Under the pieces are notes generated by a model. It worked only from the letters and a program-made list of their open reading frames with translations. It searched no databases and was not told the DNA's origin. Shown here in pieces: positions 18,501 to 26,954 of a stretch of DNA of 64,000 nucleotides. The stretch's first letter is position 1. Every line of letters starts with the position of its first letter. The translations under genes and the position numbers were made by a program. Source of the DNA: Bacillota bacterium (GTDB taxonomy: Bacteria > Bacillota > Clostridia > Christensenellales > SZUA-584); the NCBI GenBank assembly GCA_023410475.1, contig JAEYPS010000032.1:62001-126000 (forward strand), read 5' to 3'.

Positions 18501-19739
18501 AATGAGGCTCACAAGAAAGCGGTTGAAATCGGCAAGATTGCGTCTGCCAAGCCCTCGCTTGCCGACAGTCTGTTTGCCCTGCTCACAAGCGAGAATTGCC
18601 AAAAGGGTATGCGCGAGTACCTCCGTTCCTTCGAAAGCGGCAAGGTTATGGAACTCGCAGCAGCCATCGGTGCGGAGAATAACGTCCTTGCCGACATCCG
18701 CCGCTTATTCGGCGTGAAGCATTCCTGCCTATGGGATATGCAGACCGGAGAGGATGAAATCCGCAAACTTTTAACGGAATACAGCGTAGTCAAGGAAAGC
18801 AATACTATCTTGAACACGGTCGCGCATTCCCTAAACGAGGCATATAAAGAATGGCGCGAGCGTCTGAAGTTTATCGGCGTTTCGTGTGAGGCTTTGCAGG
18901 TAAAGTATCCCGCATTGGCGAAAATCTTCGATACGCTCCTGAAAATCTACAAACAGGAGGATATCCTGCCCGAACAGTTGAAAGCATTTCATACTGAGTT
19001 AGTCGCACACGGTGCGGAAATTAGGGAGCTGCTGAATAACGATAGGCGTGTGTTTGCCGAGGTCTATGAGGCATACCTTGAAGACCTCAGTGCCGACGAC
19101 ATCGCTGTTGTGAAGACTAATATCGGAACAGGACTCTTGGAGTTGCCGAAAACCGATTGCAACCTCAAGGTAAAAGAAGCCGCCGAGGAGTTCCGCAAGA
19201 ACCAGTTGAAGTCGCAACTCTTCCGCTTGTGGAAAGACAGTACGGGAACAAAAAACCCGCGCGAATGGTCGAGTCGTTACAGGACGCCCATTCTGAGCTT
19301 GGTTTCCGCAATAGAGTTTGAGCGGGCAAAGAAGACGTTTGATACACTCAACCGCAACTGGGGTACGGATTCCGAGATTAAATCCGCACTCGCATTTCTT
19401 GAATCCACTACGCTGTTCGACGGTCTTTCGGATGATGGAAAGCGGAATGTGGCATTCAAGCGGGACATCATCGGCGTGTATAGCACATTGCTTCCAGACC
19501 TCGATAAGGTCAGGGACGCGCTTGATCATCTTTCGGTCGATGTTTATGACTGGCGCGACAATCCGGGCGTGAAAGCTAAGGTTGAGCAACTTGCCGACGC
19601 CGAGTATAACGCAGGCGGCAGCGACAAGGTTCTCCTGAAAATCGACGAGATGGACGATGCCCAGTTGAAGCAGTACCTTAAGCGGCTGGTCAAGAACAGC
19701 ATTACGGTCGGAATTGAAATACTGGGGAATGGAGGCTGA
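15579..19739 (+). CDS. brxC: BrxC/PglY-type large ATPase
   Basis: This 1386-aa protein starts at ATG 15579. The site AAGGGGGG is upstream and the start overlaps the brxP stop by 8 nt; an earlier in-frame ATG at 15546 lies inside brxP and lacks a site. The N-terminus MPNNKYREYFDVDEKYFP is followed by Walker A GAYGTGKS (~63). Walker B VVFIWDEFSDYF lies at ~253. The rest is a long helical region typical of the >1200-aa BREX ATPases BrxC and PglY. These proteins are required for BREX defence and modification, with an unclear mechanism. It is 3 nt from pglZ. Confidence 0.85.
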   Translation: MPNNKYREYFDVDEKYFPCIDDAAINAGAPWENTYPHSTFIDMLTEMERALARQNSGRTLWIEGAYGTGKSQCAYALRRILEVQEDELRAYWDRYEPLKQKTDLREKLIGHKKKGIVVAHRYASGGIMSARDLFFAIQESVKAALIRQNVSYLGENTLKESIIVWLEDADHKLMFNSLLQNPDKEWRALFSQSTADEVLNTLRKNGEVKSLVDNIFRLADKEGITALTIDSDRLISWLTDIIDRNNVKVVFIWDEFSDYFKNNRESLSEFQKVAALVQNKSFYFIVVTHEPQQIYVADNDRGNQSKVSDRFISIPIALPDNIAFNLIGHAFNVKPAAKPQWDILADDLNDRVKNSRSKVMTVTKIDNPQVMKDIMPLHPMAALLLKNIASAFKSNQRSMFDFIKSSNIDDVKAFQWFIENTGPFDEHPLLTVDMLWNFFYEKGRDNLTSDIRLILDTFPQQQNLREDEKAVLKAILIMQAIDQRLGGTIDLLKATEQNLSYVFEGIPDLEGTKSANIAKGLKDKGILVSNPISGGRYVYAAAVLAGDQAKIDNYKKDVRQNSTTSKLVTEGGLSTVLSLAPALRLRFESEPGTGKIIPVTATAGEFTRTINVLRDRATVWNFQAVIAFAKDDAEAATFRKTLRAAVTDKQYENIVFIDALSTPLGQEAFEQYVDFSAMAMYYQGNQNTSSRESADKAKRVLDQDWKNRIYNGQFVVYTYTNQEGEKLGNGQGVASVLQTIVMNKFPYVFDFASLTESQLKITPAMKQSAKSGISQTTSGVVVGIEKHVLPTVWKIDRYWGNPTTASLPISKIKVEVDKQIEVAFARDGQISIGEIYDFLEETYGFAPCNLSSFIAGFLLKEYGSEPFRYSDSSGGHEQMTQDKLAEMLGNYIGKSPKPTYIVKMTADEMAFYELTEKAWSIPANSCSSADQAARAVSKQMRDELKLPVWCLEEVDTVGIFDVVQRYIELVQKEGNEAHKKAVEIGKIASAKPSLADSLFALLTSENCQKGMREYLRSFESGKVMELAAAIGAENNVLADIRRLFGVKHSCLWDMQTGEDEIRKLLTEYSVVKESNTILNTVAHSLNEAYKEWRERLKFIGVSCEALQVKYPALAKIFDTLLKIYKQEDILPEQLKAFHTELVAHGAEIRELLNNDRRVFAEVYEAYLEDLSADDIAVVKTNIGTGLLELPKTDCNLKVKEAAEEFRKNQLKSQLFRLWKDSTGTKNPREWSSRYRTPILSLVSAIEFERAKKTFDTLNRNWGTDSEIKSALAFLESTTLFDGLSDDGKRNVAFKRDIIGVYSTLLPDLDKVRDALDHLSVDVYDWRDNPGVKAKVEQLADAEYNAGGSDKVLLKIDEMDDAQLKQYLKRLVKNSITVGIEILGNGG

Positions 19740-19742
19740 GAA

Positions 19743-21983
19743 ATGCAAATTGACTCGGTAGAGAAATACCTGACTTCCACAGTTAAAACGCCGTATTTCC
19801 TGTTTATTAGCGACGGGCAGTATCTAACAGCAATAGACGAATTGAAGGTTTGCGGGCTTGATTTTGTCACGATGAGTAGTTTCTGCAGCGGAGATGATAA
19901 GATACCCGATATCGACGGACTTCTCAGCTACATCGAGGCTGCTGACGTAAACGCAAACGGAAAGAAGTTTGTTGTGACTGGGCTTGGCGAGTTCCTTGCG
20001 CTTCGTGGAACTGATGAGGCTACGCGCACACTGTCGAGGCTGAAAGACTTTAATGTCGGCGGTGCAAAAGTTGTTCTACTCCTCCGTGGGCTTGCCTCAC
20101 TGATTGTCGGATTACAAACCGACCCGCGCTTTGATGGTCGCAGGCATTGTGTCATAGACAAAGCGGAATGCGATTTGTCATTTACGCTTACCGCCCCGTC
20201 AGTCGGATTGTCGGCTTTATCTGGTTTCAATGATATGCTTGCGGAACTTGAAAACGGACGGAACGGGAGTGTTGTCGTAAATACGGCTGTCAATCTCGAC
20301 AAGGCGATATTCACCGTGCATCAAATCAGCAATGCTTACGAGGGTATCAAGTTCTCCACGAAGGGCTTTGCCTTGGCCCGTTCCTGCGGAAGCGACGCTC
20401 GGTGGGCGGAACTGTTGACCGAACTTAACCAGAGCAACGGCTTGCTTGATGCGGTCTTTGAAAAGCACGGTCTTGGCAGTAATTTTGAATCCGATTTCTA
20501 CGCCCATATCGCGGGAAGCGACTACCGGAACTGGCTATATTTCATCTGCCTTAAGAGTAAAGCCGACACACTGCAAAACAGCTACCTCCGGTTCGTGTTG
20601 GATAAGACAAGCCGTTTTGAGGACTTTGTCGGCAATATCCTGAACTCAATAATCGAAATCCCGCACACAGATAGGCGATTTGCTACGTTCTATCTGGAGC
20701 GCAAGGTGCTGGTCGAGAAGTTCCCAGAATCGGATATCGCAGACTACGTGGTGAACAGTCGGCAGGTGGTATCTGAGAGCATTTACAAGCTGACGGACGG
20801 CACAATGGCGGAGCGTGAAGAGATTGTTGCTTGGCTCTCGGAAAATGGACTGATTCCCCAACTTGATGGCATCTACCCGGCACTGGCAGCCTACCTGAAG
20901 AAGTATGTTTTCAAATGCTCTGAACTTGCGGATTTGCTAACCGATTATTTCGAGTCGTATAAACGGCAAAAGCTATCCAACCAGCTTGAGCCAGAGTTTT
21001 TAGAAAAAGTTGATGAGCTCGCCCTTTCACGGAAGTTCAACCATCTGCCGACGCGGGACGAGATTGTGGACAGCGTGGAAAAGGATGAGACTTTCCTGTA
21101 CTGGCTTGATGCGCTCGGCGTTGAGTATTTGGGCCTTATTGAAGCCTTGGTGCAAAAGCGTGGACTTTCAGTTCATGTCAGCATAGCCCGTGCTGAACTG
21201 CCGACCATAACGTCTATTAACAAAGGATTCTTTGTTTCGTGGCAAGGGCGCAAAGAAAAGAATGTCGAACTGGATGACACCAAGCACAACGACGCGGGAG
21301 GCTATAACTTCACGGATAACGAACTGCCCATCCACCTTGCCAAGGAATTGGACATCATCGTAGCGATGATAGATAAGGCGGCCACTGAACTTGCACTCAG
21401 GCATTGCAAACGCTTCCTAATTGTCAGCGACCACGGCGCATCGCGGCTTGCGGTCCTTCGCCGTAAAGAGGAAAAGTACGATACCGACACCTCCGGCGAG
21501 CATTCGGGACGCTGCTGTAAGTCGTTCCAACCCTACGACCTTCCGTTTGCTGCAGAGGAGAACAGATATCTCGTGCTTGCCGATTACGGTCGTTTCAAGG
21601 GAAGCCGTGCGGCGAATGTAGAGGTTCACGGTGGGGCATCGTTGGAAGAGGTCGTCGTCCCCATTATCGAATTGTCACTGAAAGACGGAAGCGTTACTGT
21701 TAAGTTGGTCGATGAAACCGTAACCGTAGACTTCCGTACCGGCACGGAGATTAAGCTATTCTTCAACTCTCCCGTGCAAAACGTTTCCGTTGTCATGAAC
21801 GGAAAGCCCTACTTGGCCGTACAGACAGACAACAACCATTACTCCGTGAAGCTGCCTGATACAAAACGGGCAGGCGACTACCCGGCAGACGTTTACGCAG
21901 GCGATAACCTGGTTGGCAAGATAATGATTAAAGCCCAAGGCAAGAGCGGCAAAGTCAATGACGCTTTTGATGACTTGTTTTAG
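19743..21983 (+). CDS. pglZ: PglZ-family BREX protein
   Basis: This 746-aa protein starts at an ATG behind GGAGG. The C-terminal half carries the PglZ alkaline-phosphatase-like domain. Visible marks are RFLIVSDHGASRLAV (~560), a metal-ligand-type Asp-His pair, and later YLVLADYGRFKGSR and VEVHGGASLEEVVVP. PglZ is the signature of BREX and is needed for defence. It is predicted to be a metal-dependent phosphodiesterase-like enzyme and is known to bind PglX in type 1. Here PglX is missing, so the partner is probably BrxP. It lies between brxC and brxL in a tight operon. Confidence 0.92.
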   Translation: MQIDSVEKYLTSTVKTPYFLFISDGQYLTAIDELKVCGLDFVTMSSFCSGDDKIPDIDGLLSYIEAADVNANGKKFVVTGLGEFLALRGTDEATRTLSRLKDFNVGGAKVVLLLRGLASLIVGLQTDPRFDGRRHCVIDKAECDLSFTLTAPSVGLSALSGFNDMLAELENGRNGSVVVNTAVNLDKAIFTVHQISNAYEGIKFSTKGFALARSCGSDARWAELLTELNQSNGLLDAVFEKHGLGSNFESDFYAHIAGSDYRNWLYFICLKSKADTLQNSYLRFVLDKTSRFEDFVGNILNSIIEIPHTDRRFATFYLERKVLVEKFPESDIADYVVNSRQVVSESIYKLTDGTMAEREEIVAWLSENGLIPQLDGIYPALAAYLKKYVFKCSELADLLTDYFESYKRQKLSNQLEPEFLEKVDELALSRKFNHLPTRDEIVDSVEKDETFLYWLDALGVEYLGLIEALVQKRGLSVHVSIARAELPTITSINKGFFVSWQGRKEKNVELDDTKHNDAGGYNFTDNELPIHLAKELDIIVAMIDKAATELALRHCKRFLIVSDHGASRLAVLRRKEEKYDTDTSGEHSGRCCKSFQPYDLPFAAEENRYLVLADYGRFKGSRAANVEVHGGASLEEVVVPIIELSLKDGSVTVKLVDETVTVDFRTGTEIKLFFNSPVQNVSVVMNGKPYLAVQTDNNHYSVKLPDTKRAGDYPADVYAGDNLVGKIMIKAQGKSGKVNDAFDDLF

Positions 21984-21995
21984 GAGGTGCGTTTT

Positions 21996-23483
21996 ATGAT
22001 TAAAAAACTCAGAAATTGCTTTGACGAAATGGTCGTGTATAAAGACCTCAAGAAGAGCAACTTCTTTTCCGCTCTGAGCCTGCCTTCCTTTATGCGCGAT
22101 TGGCTCTTAAAGAAATTTGAGGACGAGAACGGTCAGTTCGACTCCGACGAGTTGGTTCGCTTTGTGCGGACATATCTACCGCGCAAAGATGACTGGACCG
22201 CAATAAAAAATCAAGTGGTAGTAGAACACGAACGGGTCAAATTCCTTGCCAAGGTGTCTGTCGACATCGACATCAAGACAGGTGAGGTGTCGTTTGCCCT
22301 GCCCGATTTCGGACTGTCGAGCAAAGACACCATCATTGAGGATTCAGTATGGCAAACCTGCAAGGACGACTTGGTGCGTGGGCGTGAGACTTGGGGGATG
22401 GTAGAAATCGGCTACCGCCCGCCCGATGACTACGATATGGAGTTTTCCAAGAACAAGGCGAAAGGCGCAAACCGTGGAAAAATCAAGCTAACGGCATTTA
22501 AGACCTTCTGTCCATACACGATTGACATCGACTATTTCAAAGAGGCAAGGCGCGAATTTACTACGGCTGAGTGGCTTGATGTCTTGCTTGGTGCTGTGGA
22601 CTATAACGCAAGCGGCTACCTTGGTGATGAGGAAAAGAAGCTCACGATGCTTACCCGCTTGCTGCCATTTGTTGAAAAGAGGCTGAATCTCATCGAACTT
22701 GCCCCTAAAGGAACTGGCAAGTCATATCTGTTCGGTCGCGTCAGCCGCTTCGGGTGGCTTTCAAGCGGTGGCGTTATGAGCCGTGCAAAGATGTTTTATG
22801 ACCAAAATAAGCGTGTAGAGGGTTTGGTGTCCGGCAATGACTTCATTACGCTTGACGAAGTCCAGACCATATCATTCACAGATGTAGACGAAATGCGCGC
22901 TGCTTTGAAAGGGTATCTCGAATCGGGAATCTTTACCGTTGGTAACTATGAAGGAACCGCCGAAGCGGGAGTTATCCTCTGCGGAAACATCAAAAAAGAG
23001 ACGATGGATGAGGACGGGTTCGGCAATATGTTTGAGGAGCTTCCGTCCGTTTTCCACGAGTCTGCTTTGATTGAGCGTTTTCACGGCTTCATCAAGGGTT
23101 GGAATATTCCCCGAATGAACGACGACCTCAAGATTGCAGGTTGGGCATTGAATTCTGAATACTTTTGTTCGATTATGCACGAGCTTCGTGACGATATGAG
23201 TTATCGTGCCATTGTGGATGAACTCATTGAAGTTCCCGAAGCAGCAGATACCCGCGATACCGAAGCGGTTAAGCGAATTGCTACGGCTTACCTAAAATTG
23301 CTGTTCCCGCAGGTTCGCAGCTCAGACGATATCACCGCCCGCGAGTTCAAGCGTTACTGCCTTGATAGGGCGCGAAAGATGAGAGATACGATTAAGTACC
23401 AGTTAGGTATGCTTGATGTGGAGTATCGCGGGAAAGATATCCCTGCATTGAGCGTGAGACCTGACCCTGAAGAAGTGGAGTAA
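21996..23483 (+). CDS. brxL: BrxL, short Lon-like AAA+ form
   Basis: This is a 495-aa protein with the start at ATG 21996; TAGGAGG at 21981-21987 is the binding site, and the GTG within it is not a likely start. An N-terminal domain (~1-190) precedes an AAA+ domain with LAPKGTGKSYLFGR (Walker A, ~237) and DFITLDEVQTISF (Walker B, ~285). Longer BrxL proteins of type 1 BREX (~680 aa) have an additional Lon-protease-like C-terminal domain. I see no such domain here, which fits the shorter form known in other BREX types. BrxL forms DNA-binding rings in the one case studied. Confidence 0.85.
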   Translation: MIKKLRNCFDEMVVYKDLKKSNFFSALSLPSFMRDWLLKKFEDENGQFDSDELVRFVRTYLPRKDDWTAIKNQVVVEHERVKFLAKVSVDIDIKTGEVSFALPDFGLSSKDTIIEDSVWQTCKDDLVRGRETWGMVEIGYRPPDDYDMEFSKNKAKGANRGKIKLTAFKTFCPYTIDIDYFKEARREFTTAEWLDVLLGAVDYNASGYLGDEEKKLTMLTRLLPFVEKRLNLIELAPKGTGKSYLFGRVSRFGWLSSGGVMSRAKMFYDQNKRVEGLVSGNDFITLDEVQTISFTDVDEMRAALKGYLESGIFTVGNYEGTAEAGVILCGNIKKETMDEDGFGNMFEELPSVFHESALIERFHGFIKGWNIPRMNDDLKIAGWALNSEYFCSIMHELRDDMSYRAIVDELIEVPEAADTRDTEAVKRIATAYLKLLFPQVRSSDDITAREFKRYCLDRARKMRDTIKYQLGMLDVEYRGKDIPALSVRPDPEEVE

Positions 23484-23487
23484 TTGC

Positions 23488-23682
23488 GTGGAAAAGAAAA
23501 GCTGTTATGTCTGCGGAAAAGGGGTAAGTAAGAACGAAATTGGGCTAACCAAGAAACTGCTTGATAAAGACTCCAAGCGTTTTTACTGTCTTGATTGCCT
23601 TGCCGAGTATCTTGAGGTCGATACTGAGTTCCTGCTCGCCAAGGTCGAGGAGTTCAAGGAACAGGGATGCAAACTATTCTGA
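23488..23682 (+). CDS. 64-aa zinc-ribbon-like protein between brxL and the cysteine desulfurase
   Basis: The frame starts at GTG 23488, 4 nt after the brxL stop. Two CxxC knuckles (CYVCGKG near residue 6 and CLDCLAEY near 34) would bind one zinc ion or a small Fe-S cluster. A charged helix follows (DTEFLLAKVEEFKEQGC). A further Cys lies close to the C-terminus. I know no named family. Its place between brxL and a cysteine desulfurase makes a role as a sulfur carrier or adaptor possible, but this is inference. Its tight spacing (12 nt to the next gene) supports a real gene. Confidence 0.65.
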   Translation: MEKKSCYVCGKGVSKNEIGLTKKLLDKDSKRFYCLDCLAEYLEVDTEFLLAKVEEFKEQGCKLF

Positions 23683-23694
23683 TAAGGTGAGACC

Positions 23695-24837
23695 ATGATT
23701 TACGCAGACAACGCCGCAACAACGAAAATATCCGACAGTGTACTTGAAAAGATGCTTCCATTTCTGCGTGAACAATATGGCAACGCATCCAGCCAGTATT
23801 CGCTTGGGGCAAAAGCAAAACGTGCCGTGGAGCAAGCTCGGAAACAAGTTGCTTTTGCCATTGGTGCAGAGCCGTCAGAAATTATCTTTACCTCCGGCGG
23901 TTCGGAAGCGAACAGTTGGGTGCTTCGCAATTTTGCGAATGCCTATAGCAACGAGCCAATACAAATAATAACTACTGCCATTGAACATCACTCCGTTCTG
24001 AATGCGTGCCGCGTTCTCAAACATAATGGCATCGAGGTTAATTTTCTGCCTGTTGATAAGGCGGGGAGAGTTTCTGTCAGCGAAGTTAAGGCGGCAATCA
24101 AACCCCACACTAAACTGGTATCGATCATGCTTGCAAACAACGAAATCGGAACGATTCAGCCGATTGCCGAGATAGGTCGATTGCTGAGCGGTAGAGGTAT
24201 TCTGTTTCATACAGATGCTGTACAAGCCGTCGGGCATATCCCTGTCGATGTCAATGACCTACGTGTTGACTTCTTAACTGCCTCAGCCCATAAGTTCAAC
24301 GGGGCAAAGGGCACGGGGATTCTATATAAGCGTACAGGAATAGAGTTGTCGCCTTTGGTATTCGGCGGTGAACAGGAACAAGGGCTTCGTGCTGGAACGG
24401 AGAATGTTGCCGGAATAGTCTCAGCAGGTTATGCTATTGAGGAAAGCGTCATCGATATGGGTGTCATCTCAAAGCGGTTAAAGGTAATGGTCGATGCTAC
24501 AGTAAAAGGTATCAAAGAGAAGATCCCATCAGTGCGAGTAAATGGGAATATTGAGAAGCGTCTTCCCGGAACGGTCAACCTAAGCTTTGATGGAGTTTCT
24601 GGTGAATCGCTTATGCATCTGCTTGACCTGAAAGGAATCTGTGTATCCACAAGTTCCGCTTGCACAGCTGGCAAAGATGCGCCATCGCACGTACTTTTTG
24701 CATTAGGCTTAAATGAACAGCAGGCGAAATCTGCCATCCGTATCTCCTATGGCAAAGATAATACCATGGATGAAGCCAACAAAATTGTTATTGCCATCTG
24801 TGACACTTACGAAAAGATAATTATGACTAAGAAGTGA
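23695..24837 (+). CDS. Cysteine desulfurase (IscS/NifS/DndA-like)
   Basis: This 380-aa PLP enzyme takes sulfur from cysteine and leaves it as a persulfide. Visible features are MIYADNAATTKIS at the start, SAHKFNGAKGTG with the PLP lysine at ~200, and the catalytic cysteine at 323 in STSSACTAG. Length fits class I desulfurases. DndA and SspA in phosphorothioation systems belong to the same family. It closes the BREX-like operon and is the obvious sulfur donor for the BrxP-like enzyme. A separate housekeeping role (Fe-S or tRNA thiolation) cannot be excluded, but the operon position argues against it. Confidence 0.9.
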   Translation: MIYADNAATTKISDSVLEKMLPFLREQYGNASSQYSLGAKAKRAVEQARKQVAFAIGAEPSEIIFTSGGSEANSWVLRNFANAYSNEPIQIITTAIEHHSVLNACRVLKHNGIEVNFLPVDKAGRVSVSEVKAAIKPHTKLVSIMLANNEIGTIQPIAEIGRLLSGRGILFHTDAVQAVGHIPVDVNDLRVDFLTASAHKFNGAKGTGILYKRTGIELSPLVFGGEQEQGLRAGTENVAGIVSAGYAIEESVIDMGVISKRLKVMVDATVKGIKEKIPSVRVNGNIEKRLPGTVNLSFDGVSGESLMHLLDLKGICVSTSSACTAGKDAPSHVLFALGLNEQQAKSAIRISYGKDNTMDEANKIVIAICDTYEKIIMTKK

Positions 24838-24950
24838 CATTAAAATGAGGGCAGGGAGTATGTTTTATTATTGTTCAAACCGAGTATTTTCAAAGGGTGT
24901 GCAGAGTTAATCTATTATAAAATCCCAAAAATCTGAAAGTTTAAAAATAA

Positions 24951-24989
24951 AACCGTTTATGAGATGAGGAAGTCAATGAACGGTTTTTT
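24951..24989 (+). terminator. Likely terminator after the BREX-like operon
   Basis: AACCGTT and AACGGTT (7-bp stem, 21-nt loop) are followed by six T. It lies about 110 nt after the cysteine desulfurase stop. The long loop makes it only moderately convincing. Confidence 0.55.
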
Positions 24990-25018
24990 ATATGCAAATA
25001 AAATGAAAGGAGCCGAGT

Positions 25019-26845
25019 ATGAAGGAGCCAAGAACAAAACCCGAGGCCTCATCGCCCAAAGTATTGTACCGAAGCATTCGGACTACGAAGGGGAAAATAA
25101 GCCTTAGTACATCTTTGGACAATTTCAATAAAACGAACCACGCAGTAAAAACGTTGAACCAGCCGGAGGACAAGCAGCAACACGTTAGCCCCGAACAATA
25201 CGCCACGGAAAAAGCCACCGAAGCGGGTGGACGCGTTACTCGTCAGGTTAGCAATAAAACTACGGGGTTTGCTAAAAAAGCTGCCAAAAAGGGATATGAA
25301 AAAATACGGCAGCAATATGATATAAAACAGCGTGACAAGACAGAAAAAGCATCTGCGGACGATGTGAAAAATCAGAGATCAAGATCACAAACGCAGCATG
25401 AAGTCAGAAATTCCGCAAAGACGAAACAGGCCGCATCTCGCTCAACGAAAATACGGGAGACGCATAGTGGCAAGAAGACCCTGAAAAATACCATTTATAC
25501 AGGCAAGAAAGCGAGCCGCTCAGCAAGAACCGCCGAGAAAAGTGTTAAAAATACCAAAAGAGCGGTGAAGGCAACAAGCAAAGGTGTGAAAACCGCAGCA
25601 AAAACAGCGAAGCGGACGGCGCAGGCAGCAAGAAGAGCTGCCATAATCGCGAAGAAAGCGGCTGTCGCAGCTGCAAAAGTGGCGAAGCTCACTGTAAAAG
25701 CCATTATAATGGCGGTTAAGGCAGCCATTGCTGTCATTAAAGGACTTATCGCTATTATTGCGGCGGGCGGTTGGGTTGTGGTGCTGATCATCATTATCGT
25801 TGCTGTTATTGTCGCTATCGTATCGTCTCCCCTTGCTATATTCTCAAACGACACGGACGGTACGACGCCGACCATATCAGAGGTCGTTCAGCAGATTAAC
25901 GGCGAGTATAATAGCAAAATTACGGGTATTATTTCGGATGCCGGTGATGTGGACGAGGTGATCGTCGAAGGCGAATCAGCCAGCAGTGACTATACAGTCG
26001 GAAACTGGATAGATGTTATTGGCGTTTTCAGCGTGAAATCCACCGTTACCACCGGCGATGAAGAATTCATTCCCTTGGTGTACATGGAAGAAACACAGAT
26101 TAACGGCTTGAAGGATGTCTTTTGGAACATGAACATCATATCACATAAGATCGTCACCGAAACAGTTGAGCCTGACTCTGCGTCCAGCGCATCCACGTCA
26201 CCATCGGCCAGCCCAACGCCTGAACCGACGCCTCAAATCATCAAAAAGCTGGTTATATCAATTGATTGTAAAACATATGAGCAGGGCGCTTTAGTTTACG
26301 GATTTTCAAATGAAAAAATGGAAGTGCTTGAAGAATTGATGCAGCCGTCTTACCTGTCCATGTTCATGGAAATCTGCGGGATGGATACATACATTGGCCT
26401 CACACCACAGCAGATTGAAGGTCTTTTAGGCGATCTGCCTAAAGGTGAACTGGGCAGCGTTATTGTTCAATACGCCGTATCGCGTTTGGGCGATCCCTAC
26501 TCAAAAGCGAAGCGCGGACAGGGCAATTATGTGGACTGCTCATACTTCGCCAGATGGTGTTACCAACAGGCGGGCGTATCGGACTTTACAGAACCCACGG
26601 CGGCATCTCAGGCGAAATACTGCATGGACAATGGCCTATGCATATCGTATTCAAACTTGCTGCCAGGCGATCTGATATTCTGGTCGTTTAAGAAGAATGG
26701 GCGCTTTATGAACATTTCTCATGTTGGAATCTATGCCGGAGACGGATATGTGATCGATGCATCAAGTTCGCGTGGCATGGTTGTGTACCGGCCTGTGTTT
26801 GGAGAAAGCAGTATCGTAGTATGTGGTCGGCCACATGTTAAATGA
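25019..26845 (+). CDS. NlpC/P60 cell-wall hydrolase of the conjugation machinery
   Basis: This 608-aa protein starts at an ATG behind AAAGGAG. Residues 1-~230 are very basic, rich in Lys and Ala (many K-x-A-A-K runs), and cytoplasmic. A strong membrane helix (~247-275; VVVLIIIIVAVIVAIV) is followed by an outside region with a Ser/Pro-rich linker. An NlpC/P60 domain ends the chain (~475-608), with the catalytic Cys507 in VDCSYFARW and a His in SHVGIYAG. It is the CwlT/VirB1-like enzyme that opens peptidoglycan for transfer. It normally follows virB4, here separated by the BREX-like island. Confidence 0.85.
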   Translation: MKEPRTKPEASSPKVLYRSIRTTKGKISLSTSLDNFNKTNHAVKTLNQPEDKQQHVSPEQYATEKATEAGGRVTRQVSNKTTGFAKKAAKKGYEKIRQQYDIKQRDKTEKASADDVKNQRSRSQTQHEVRNSAKTKQAASRSTKIRETHSGKKTLKNTIYTGKKASRSARTAEKSVKNTKRAVKATSKGVKTAAKTAKRTAQAARRAAIIAKKAAVAAAKVAKLTVKAIIMAVKAAIAVIKGLIAIIAAGGWVVVLIIIIVAVIVAIVSSPLAIFSNDTDGTTPTISEVVQQINGEYNSKITGIISDAGDVDEVIVEGESASSDYTVGNWIDVIGVFSVKSTVTTGDEEFIPLVYMEETQINGLKDVFWNMNIISHKIVTETVEPDSASSASTSPSASPTPEPTPQIIKKLVISIDCKTYEQGALVYGFSNEKMEVLEELMQPSYLSMFMEICGMDTYIGLTPQQIEGLLGDLPKGELGSVIVQYAVSRLGDPYSKAKRGQGNYVDCSYFARWCYQQAGVSDFTEPTAASQAKYCMDNGLCISYSNLLPGDLIFWSFKKNGRFMNISHVGIYAGDGYVIDASSSRGMVVYRPVFGESSIVVCGRPHVK

Positions 26846-26954
26846 GGGATGGAAAAGTTTAATATATGAAAATTGCAAAACTGGCTTCACAGTATGATAT
26901 ATATACCAAATAACGGACAGTTGATTTGGTTAAATATATCTGGAGGATAATACG

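Noticed and set aside
10609..24837. A classic Dnd or Ssp phosphorothioation system
   Set aside because: DndB, DndD, DndE or SspB/C/E are not seen; PglZ, BrxC-like and BrxL genes place the operon in BREX.
25019..25700. Lys/Ala-rich region as a separate histone-like gene
   Set aside because: It is in frame with the membrane helix and NlpC/P60 domain and matches the layout of other conjugation hydrolases.
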